The notes under the pieces were generated by a model. That model was not told where the DNA came from, searched no databases, and saw only the letters and a program-made list of their open reading frames with translations. A DNA stretch of 39,476 nucleotides from Monoraphidium neglectum (taxonomy: Eukaryota; Chlorophyta; Chlorophyceae; Sphaeropleales; Selenastraceae). Both the position numbers and the translations under genes were made by a program. Of this stretch, positions 31,907 to 39,476 are shown piece by piece (positions within the stretch are counted from its first letter, which is position 1; every line of letters begins with the position of its first letter). The stretch is taken from the NCBI RefSeq assembly GCF_000611645.1, contig NW_014013543.1:6567-46042 (forward strand), in the 5' to 3' direction.

Positions 31907-32851
31907 ATGTCGCCCGTGCTGACCGCCGTGCTTGGCCTCGCGCTGTGCTCGGGGTTGCTACCAGTCGCGCATGGCTGCATGCTTCGCGTGCTAGCCTTCG
32001 GGGATAGCCTGACGGAGGGCATGTACCATGATTACGAGAGCGGCGTCATACGCTGTCATTCGTACACCCATCACCTGCGCGACTTGTTGCGCGGCGGCAT
32101 GCCGGCCAGCTGCCGCGTCGTCGTCCATGAGAGGGGGCGCTCCGGGGAGATGGCTCGGCACGCGATGCAGGTGGGCATTGAGTCACCTGCGCTTCCAAAA
32201 TGGGATCTTCTCTGTCAGCTTGGCCTGCCGTGGTCTCATTTGACCCTGGACAAACATTGCGGCGGCCTTCGTTTTGCATTGCAGGACCGCCTCGGGCGGG
32301 CGCTGGCCCAGGCCGCTGCCAACAAGCAGCCCTACGGCTGGGTCCTGCTGCTGGGCGGGACCAATGATATCAGCAGCAACACTGACGCGGTCGATGTGCT
32401 GGCCGCACTGGCCAGCATGCACGACGCCATTCATGCGGCCGGCGCCCGCCTCGTGGCCATGACGCTGCCACCCTTCAACACTCCCCTGTCTTCAGAGCGC
32501 GTGGCAGCATTTGATGCCTTGAACAACGGGATCAGGCGGCGACTGGCAAACATGACGGCCGCGTTGCCGCCGGAGCGCCACCCACGGCGCCACGGCCGCG
32601 GGCTGCACGGCCCCCGCGCAGCCCTTGTGGACCTGGAGCCCCTGCTGCCTGTGCAGGGCATTGACCCGGAGGTGAAACGGGCAACGTGGAGCGATGATTA
32701 CCACCCGACGCCAGCCGGTTACGAGAAGATGGCTGAGGCGATCTATAAAGTGATGCTGGGGGATCATAAACCGCAGCCGGGCAGCCTTGCCCGGGGCGGT
32801 GCCGCCGGTGAGGTTAACAGTAGCAGCACTGGCACGGATGGCGGCGGATGA
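31907..32851 (+). CDS. SGNH/GDSL hydrolase, secreted, copy B
   Basis: Paralogue of copy A with the same intron position and phase. Exons 31907-32170 and 32285-32851, 276 residues. The chosen ATG gives a classical signal peptide (MSPVLTAVLGLALCSGLLPV, cleavage after AHG). An in-frame ATG at 31835 would add 24 residues, and the overlapping ATG at 31831 is out of frame. Catalytic residues: Ser34 in FGDSLTEG, block II ERGRSGE, Asn115 in LLLGGTNDIS, and Asp225 and His228 in SDDYHPTP. It lacks most of the low-complexity insert of copy A, so it is closer to a minimal SGNH domain. The intron (32171-32284) has no stop in frame, so an intron-retained reading is possible. The substrate is unknown; a secreted esterase is the safest call. 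Confidence 0.88.
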   Translation: MSPVLTAVLGLALCSGLLPVAHGCMLRVLAFGDSLTEGMYHDYESGVIRCHSYTHHLRDLLRGGMPASCRVVVHERGRSGEMARHAMQVGIESPALPKWDLLCQLGLPWSHLTLDKHCGGLRFALQDRLGRALAQAAANKQPYGWVLLLGGTNDISSNTDAVDVLAALASMHDAIHAAGARLVAMTLPPFNTPLSSERVAAFDALNNGIRRRLANMTAALPPERHPRRHGRGLHGPRAALVDLEPLLPVQGIDPEVKRATWSDDYHPTPAGYEKMAEAIYKVMLGDHKPQPGSLARGGAAGEVNSSSTGTDGGG

Positions 32852-34219
32852 ATTGTCGGCGTTGCGGCTGGGTGAGCAGTATGAAGGCATGTGCGCTGCT
32901 TTACGGGTTGCACCGCATGCATGATCGCAAACCCCCCTGCTGCAGGGAGAGCGCCTTGTGCTGGTAACCTCTGTAAATTCCAAGTTTTAATTGTCTCCTT
33001 GCACAGTTGCACATTTTCTGCTGCATGCATTTTAGCCATGTGATGCAACCTGTAACCCCTCACACATTGAAGTTCAGGGCAAGCAGCCCAGGCAACAGCC
33101 ACAGCCAACTCTGAGAGCGTCCCCAGCGCCAGGTCTCCACCTTCTTGGTCCCGCCGCCTGGCTTTTGCACATGCACACGTGAATTCAGAACCTGGTGTCG
33201 AACATGAGCGGGCGCGCCTGAGTTGCAGCTGGTCAAGCCAGCGGCAGGTGGCTGCCGCAACGCTGCTTGCCCGTCATGCCAGCCGCCGCGGCGCATCCCC
33301 AAGCAGCACCACTTGGTCATGGCCCCAGCCTCAAGTGATGCATTATGTTTGAACAAGCACAAAACGTATAATAATTGGTGTGCGTGGCGTGATGGCAACC
33401 ATGCCATTCAGGGCAATGGCCAGGAGCGCTGTCCAGCAGCCCGAAACCACCTGCAGCATCATAGCCAATCCCGGCGACTGATAGTGTGCATCAGCAAAAA
33501 TGTCAACACTTTGAATGCAAGCATCGGATGTGCACGGTACCAGGAGCAAGTGTTGCAGGCTCACACAGTTGGCCAGCCGCATGTGTGCATGCAGTGCCAG
33601 CGAGGAGCGGTTGTGGAGGCAGCGTACCCACAACAAACGCGTTCTGGCAGAGCGCGCTGCCCACCCGCAGACCGCGCGAGGCCTCACATGCCGTTATAAT
33701 AGCCCGTATACCATCTAGTCGCCACACCTTGCCGTATGTTAAGCAGGCGCATCGCATTAGTGTGTCGTTGAGTTGTGCGGCGCAGCGGCGCAGCGCCGAC
33801 AGAGGTGTGACCTCGCAGCCAAATGTGTGACCCAAGGGAATGTGACCGAAATCATTCATTGGGGCCGATTTAATTGAAGCAAGCTAAGCGCAAGCAACAA
33901 CAGCATACCCTGGCCGACCGACCTGCCACGTCCTCGCTCGTGCACAACCTCTTCCAAGAACGGCCGGAATCCAGGCGGACGCGGCGTGAAATTGAGCGCC
34001 AAAGGGCTCCTTCCTGGAGGTCTATTGACGTCTGTCGCGAATTTCACCCATTAAAAAAGCACACCGGGTCGATTCCTGCACAGCACGGCCACAGCGCTGC
34101 ATTTTCAACACAAAGCACGCCCCGGACGCGAATCCAGCGTGGACAGGTGGTTGTGCGCAGCCCCAGAGCTCGTCCAGTCATCGAGGGATACAGAATAAAC
34201 CAGTGTGGCAGCAGCTATC
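32852..34219. other. Intergenic, no gene seen
   Basis: Holds the 3' UTR of hydrolase copy B, two TGTAA motifs, and the promoter side of the SLC25 gene. The open frames are short and unrecognised. Confidence 0.6.
32972..32976 (+). terminator. TGTAA poly(A) signal candidate for hydrolase copy B
   Basis: TGTAA 121 nt after the stop of copy B; a second one lies at 33051-33055. Confidence 0.45.
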
Positions 34220-36406
34220 ATGGCAGCGGCAGCATCAGGTCAGCTTTTGGGCGTGGGCCTGCCGGCAGCACACGGCCCTGTGGCGGAGCATGAGCCAGCC
34301 TCTTGGCCCCCGCTGCCTGAGCCCCAGGCGAAGGTGGCCGCCAGCGCGGGTGTGGTCAAAGAGGTTGTCGTCTCGGGGATCAGCGTCAGCATTGCCAACA
34401 CTGCCACCAACCCGCTGGGTGCGCGGGGGTGGCTTTTGGCCGGGCCCCAGTGCGGCTTTGATGGCGTCGACAATGCGCGTGCTGATTCGGCAGGGGTTCT
34501 GTGTGCGCGATGAGCCCCAAGGGAACACGCACCTTACGCTGCTGGCGAATCAATGCAGCAACACCGCTTACGCTCCGTCCACCCCCGCCCGCTTTGCGCG
34601 CGCACACAGACATGATCAAGACCAGAATGCAGCTGCAGCCCGTTGGGCAGCGAGTCAACATGGTGAGCTGAGAAAATGGGCATGCAAATCAACAGCAACG
34701 TTCTGACCAATCTCGTAGGCACTGCAAATCAGGCTGTGCACTGTTCTCGTGCGCCTCGCCGCGCCAATGAGGGCCGGCGTTTGATTGGCGCCTGGTGTGT
34801 GCATCCGCCGCAGCCGCAAGACAAGAGCCCCTGCTTCCGAACCTACCTCGCGCCGACCTCAATCACGACGAACGCGGATCCCAGGCCTGACCCTCGCTGC
34901 ATCCTGCTGGCCCCTTCTCACCCCCTCCTCTGTGTACTCCCTCGTGGCAGTTTACGACTGGCGCCATGGTGGTGCGAGATGAGGGCGTCCTCGCCCTCTG
35001 GAAGGGCCTCACCCCCTCCCTCATGCGCGGCATGTTCTTTGGCGGCCTCCGCCTGGGCATGTACAACCCCACCAAGCAGTGGCTGGCTGACAGGGAGGCG
35101 GCCGCCAGCGGCGGTGTCCCGCCGAGCAGCGTGAGCATGTCTACCAAGGTGCTGGCAGGCACCCTCAGCGGCACAGGCGCAGCGCTGGTCTGCAGCCCGA
35201 CCGAGCTGCTCAAGGTGCGGCCCCTATCGCCTAATTTGGTTGTAAGCCTTGTAAGGCTCGCAACCCTGGCGCCTATAAATGAGGGCTGAGCCGTCTGTAG
35301 TGAAGGGGGTTCAGAACATCAGAGGTGACGAGCGGCCCTTGTATGGTTCGCAACTAACAGCTGCTGCCTCACCCCCCGCCTTCGCCACCTGTCCCTTCAC
35401 CTCTCCCTCCTGGGGCCCCCTTTCCCCCGTGCATGTGCTGTGCAGACGCGCATGCAGGCAGCGGCGGCGGGCACCTCCACCATGCAGGTCGTGCGCAATG
35501 TGGTGCGGCAAGACGGCCTGATCGGCCTCTACCGCGGCGCGACCCCCGGCGTGGTGCGGTCGGGCATCCTGACGGCCACGCAGTGCGCCACGTACGACCA
35601 GGCCAAGCGGTGGATCATGAGCAACATGGGCTGGCAGGACGGGCTCGGCACGCAGCTGGTCACCGGCCTCGCCACGGGTGCGCGCCCAAGCCCCACGCAT
35701 GCAGACCCCACCCTCCCGCTACGCATGCCGATGTCCAGGGCTCCTTGGGCACTTGTCCAGCCAAACGTGGCACTTGAGCACGTAATCCAGCTTGCCAGCT
35801 GCCAACTTGTAGCTGCCAACCGGCATCATGCCCGGCCACTATGCTTGTGCCTTCTATGCATTCAGGCTCAAGCGTCACCCTCTCTTTGAACAACCCTGCT
35901 CCGTTCCGCAGGCCTGGTCAGTACCACTATCACCAACCCTGTTGATGTGGTCAAGACGACCATGTTCACGACTGGAGCCAGCTCAGGCGGCCCTGTCAAG
36001 ACGGCGCGCGTGATTTACCAGAGGGCCGGCATGAAGGGCTTCCTGCGCGGCTGGAGTGCCAGCTACATGCGCCTGGGGCCCCAGACGCTGGTGAGACTTC
36101 CGTCACCGCTGTTTTGGACCTGTGATGCTGTTTTGAACCTTCCGCTAAGCAAGGGTTGCGGCAGGTTGGCAGGGCAATGCGCTTGGAGCACCTGAGAGGA
36201 GGCTTGAAGCCCTGGCCCAATCAGTGCTTGCTCGCAGCGGCGCAGTGCAATTCCCAATCCAGCCAAGTGATCAAACAGGTTGCTGTTTTTAACCATGTGA
36301 TGTGTGGTTGCACCCCCTCGCCTCCCTCCTCCACCCCCAACCGCACCAGGTGATGTTCATGGCAGCTGAGAAGCTGCGGGAAATGACTGGCATGGACAGC
36401 CTTTAG
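34220..36406 (+). CDS. Mitochondrial-type carrier (SLC25 family), UCP/dicarboxylate-carrier-like
   Basis: Six-helix inner-membrane transporter exchanging small metabolites. Exons 34220-34418, 34610-34662, 34951-35214, 35446-35677, 35912-36090 and 36350-36406 close in phase and give exactly 328 codons (327 residues, normal for the family; an N-terminal extension of about 45 residues precedes helix 1). Three repeats each carry the carrier signature P-x-(D/E)-x2-K: NPLDMIKTRM (64-73), SPTELLKTRM (166-175) and NPVDVVKTTM (258-267). Each is followed by the amphipathic matrix helix and G-rich stretch (DEGVLALWKGLTPSLMRG, QDGLIGLYRGATPGVVRSG, RAGMKGFLRGWSASYMRLG). The second repeat has Glu in place of Asp in the signature, which is tolerated in this family. 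Similarity is closest in pattern to the UCP/DIC/OGC branch; the actual substrate cannot be read from the sequence. Splitting of signature motifs by introns (34418/34610, 35214/35446) supports the exon model. Confidence 0.92.
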
Positions 36407-38641
36407 ATGATCGCTGCGTAAGCAACCAGCTTCAGTGAACCAGGGCTCCCACCATGTACAGCCGCCATCAAGCAATTGTCGCCTTGTGCTGTGCAATTCA
36501 ATGATGTGGGCGTGCCAAGCCAAGCGCATGAATGCGATGGCAGTTTGCACACGGTCCATCTAGCTGATGAGTCGAATCGAGTGGAATCAGGATTTGCTGG
36601 CCCTGCGCATGCGTCCTCTTGCTGCGTAGCAGTCATCTGCCTTTCTGGATTTGAGAGCAGCTGTGCGCCACCGCACAGCTTGGAACCTCGACCCCCCACT
36701 TTAGCTTGATTGATTTCCGTGTACCGTACCCACCCCGTCACCTGTACCTTGTTTGCTCTGTTGTTTTGCTGTCTTGAAGGAAGGCTGGGCAGCCCCTTAG
36801 TCAATTCCCAGATTTGTGCTTTATTGCTGCCTCTGGTCATCAAGTCACTGTGCTTCTAGAGCAAGCCTGCTGCCCTGCTAGGGGCGCAAAACACAAATTA
36901 AAATGGACTGGTGCTGCGCGCACAGGCAAACCCTCCGTGCACCAAGTCGAATTCAGAGCGCTGGTGATCACTGGTCTGAACGTGTAACACCTTCGACATT
37001 CTATCTGCGGCGCCATTCACACCCATGCCACATACATGGCAGTAGCAGTGTGCAGCAAGTGGTGTCACGGATAGGCATGGAGGCGCCGCGCAACTTGCGG
37101 TTGAACTTGCGGTTGAACTCTGGACAGCACCTACCTCTGCTACAGTGCTGGTGCGGAAAGGTTCAGGCAGTGCTGTTGCTAAACCAAGCAAGTACGGCCG
37201 ACGAGTTCTGCCCAGCGGCCCACGTATGTCAACGGGCTGTCCATGTGCTCTTCAGCCCCGGAGTGCGCTGCTGGTCAAGCGTGTGTGCATCCACCCTGCA
37301 AAGGGGCATGCCTGGCACACCAAAGCTAAGTGTTTGGGCCAAATTTGAGTCTCAGAATTTACGGCGCGGCGGGCTCGCGTGCACGCAACACTTATTGCCA
37401 TGCACCGCGTAGGACAGTTCTTGGGCTGCGTGAGCCTAGAGAAGAAAGTTGCTGTGCCATGCCTGTGTGCGCTCCTGCACCGCCCTGGCGCGACTGCGCA
37501 GCTGCCGGCAAGGTAGCTGTGCCTGCGGGCTGGCCTCGGCACAGCTGCGCCGGTGCCAAACAGCTGCACACACACGGCTTGCTCACCGGCAGCTAACTGG
37601 GGGGGGGGGGACACCAGCGGTTGTCCTGCCGCATAGCTTGCTCAGAATCTTGATGCCGTGCCATGCGTGAGTACTTTGCGAGCGCCCCAAGCTGACCTGT
37701 AACAAAACAAATGTGTAAGGGCATGTGACATCGTGTTAGGGAGTATGTACGCTTTGTGTGGCAGTCCACCATCATGTCGTCGGCGCAAGTCCGCATGTGG
37801 TGTCCTGACATCACCCTGGCACTGAGCACATCGAGGTCCACCCCGACCTTCATGATGTGAGCCTCCCGGCGGTGTCTGGGGTCACTAGTAAAGCCAGCTT
37901 GGAATACACGTGGTATTGTGATGTAGGCAGGCGCACTGGCAGCGTTACTTCCGTGGCAATGTGCGGCTTGCATAGGAGGTCACAAGTTGCAGCGCCAGCA
38001 AGCTCCAGCACATGCAGCAGCTATCACAGGATTTTGGACAACCCAGCCCCCCGGGCCATCCAGAATTCATATCAATGCGAACATCTCAGAAGCACACATG
38101 ATCATCCACAAGGGTTTGTGTGCACATCCCCATCTTCAACCGCACGGGCAGCAGAGATGGAAGCACACAAAAACCATTGATCTCTTGGCATGGTTGCCAG
38201 TTTGCTTTCGCACGCATGATCTTCAATTGGCAGCTGTGCAGTTGTAATGCACGCGCACCCTGCTGAGGGGGTGGAGGCAAGTACACGGATAAAATATCAA
38301 TGGGCCTTATGCTTGGCCTGCTGCCAGCAAACATGTGAGACCTGCACAACTGCACTACGTGTGCGGCCCATTAAACAGGGCAAGCAGGAATGCGTCCACG
38401 CATACACACCCCACCATGCCCATGCTCATCAGCACGCCAACGCTCGGTCCTTGGACGTTCACATTTGGCATACTTTGTTGAGTTGGGCCCTCCGCCACTC
38501 CTGCTGTCGCCTTTCACATGACTCCACCGCAACAATGGCAAGCCGCGCCACGTGACTTGTAAGCCAGTGCCTTGGCGCTGGCACAGCACCAAAGTGCCCT
38601 CAACTTGGGGCGCCGCGTGCAGCCCCCGCCTGCCGGCCGCG
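36407..38641. other. Intergenic, no gene seen
   Basis: 2.2 kb between the convergent SLC25 and permease genes. A plus-strand TGTAA at 36983-36987 could end the SLC25 transcript. A 12-bp direct repeat (TTGCGGTTGAAC, twice near 37096) and a short G run at 37600-37610 are the only features noted. No frame with a recognisable domain. Confidence 0.6.
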
Positions 38642-39375
38642 TCACTGCGCTGCCGGGAGGTCGGCGTCCTTGTCCTTGGGTGCCTCCGCCAGCGCCCCCT
38701 TGGGGTCACCCTCCTCGTCATCAGCGGCGTTCCCGCCGTATCCAAAGCGCGGGCCGCGGAACCACTTGTGGGCATCGATCAGCCACCAGGAGGTTGCCAG
38801 CACCAAAGTGACGCCCACTGGGGGTTGAGTGGGTGGGTGGGGGGATTTGTGGCACCGCCCACAGTTGAGAGTTAGGTGATCGAATCAAGAATGAAGAGGG
38901 TACAGCCTGCTGGTGGTGACCCTGGGCAAAGAGCAGCTACAAAAGCTGGGCAGCCTTTCTTCCCGCCAAGCAGGATGCGTCTGCTCGCCCAAAGCATACA
39001 CCCCCAAAAACAAGCAAGGCCCCATCGCCTTCAACAGACTGCACGGGCGTATGCTGCTCCCCAGCCCTGACTGCCTGCTGTCAAGCTATCCCATACCGCT
39101 TGGTGCACCCAAAGCGCAAGGCATTGACACAGGTCAAGGACAACCTCGATCGCGGGGCGGCGGCCGGGCGCCAGGCCTCACCGGCGATGGGGGCGTAGTT
39201 GAGGTTGGCGGCCGTCACATCGTATACCTGGGGGAGCGCAAACAGCACGATCGCAAACACGGCCCACAGCAGCGCGACAATGCTGACGGGCAGGGAGGCC
39301 GCGCCCAGGTAGAAGGGCCCGGGCGTGAACTTGCTGCGGTACACGGTGACGCGCAGGAAAATAGGCACCAGGTAA
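38642..39375 (-). CDS. Amino-acid permease (APC family, BAT1-like), C-terminal part
   Basis: Membrane transporter for amino acids, possibly also GABA or polyamines as in plant BAT1; only the end is inside the window. Exons 39375-39182 and 38817-38642 join in phase (G/TG) and restore the family run LNYAPIAVGVTLVLATSWW. Upstream, an acceptor TGCAG precedes 39375 and the rest of the gene lies beyond the right edge. About 122 residues are visible: SYLVPIFLRVTVYRSKF, PGPFYLGAASLPVSIVALL starting a membrane segment, VFAIVLFALPQVYDV, then the last membrane segment VTLVLATSWWLIDAHKWF and a hydrophilic acidic cytosolic tail ending before TGA at 38642. The FxPGPFxLG and LNYxP motifs are typical of BAT1-type permeases. 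Which membrane it sits in is not visible from this part. Confidence 0.85.
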
Positions 39376-39476
39376 CTGCACGTGGCCGGTTGCAAGAGTG
39401 GGGTTGGTGGCGTATTGCTGAGGGTTGCAATGGGCAGCACTAAAACAGCAGGAGTTAACTGTTGGTGGTGGTAGGT

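Overview
The window is nuclear DNA of a GC-rich green alga, most likely Chlorophyta; the species cannot be told from the sequence. The genes have several exons, with GTGAG or GTGCG donors, (C/T)GCAG acceptors and short introns. Coding regions are rich in CAG-encoded glutamine, serine and alanine runs. Gene content also fits: a VAL/LAV-type B3 factor, an OPR-like 38-residue repeat protein, a BAT1-like permease, and TGTAA motifs (the chlorophyte poly(A) signal) after some genes. There are no operons, bacterial signals, tRNAs, rRNAs or CRISPR arrays.

Layout. Four genes on the minus strand fill the left part. They are a partial unrecognised gene running off the left edge (269-2680), a B3-domain transcription factor (3994-5834), the tRNA methyltransferase subunit TRM11 (6478-10184, six exons resolved) and, beyond a repeat region, an OPR-like repeat protein (16774-20833). 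Between TRM11 and the OPR-like gene lie 6.6 kb without a recognisable gene. This stretch contains a tandem array of an approximately 1.3-kb unit (three copies, the last truncated) and a fourth diverged fragment.

The right part holds an NAD(P)-binding SDR protein (plus, 21568-23671), a large glutamine-rich protein of unknown function (minus, 24189-29231, interrupted by 370 N), two tandem SGNH/GDSL hydrolases (plus, 29485-30603 and 31907-32851), a mitochondrial-type SLC25 carrier (plus, 34220-36406) and the 3' end of an amino-acid permease (minus, 38642-39375, continuing off the right edge).

Exon models were built by hand. Reading phase was required to close across every intron, and several coding totals are exact multiples of three: TRM11 675 codons, SDR 325, SLC25 328, Q-rich gene 1467 after gap collapse. 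The genes look like unrelated housekeeping and regulatory loci rather than one pathway. The most unusual points are the array of 1.3-kb units with conserved inverted repeats, a Cys/His knuckle at the end of the B3 protein, an assembly gap that appears false, and a nearly identical stretch shared by the two hydrolase genes.
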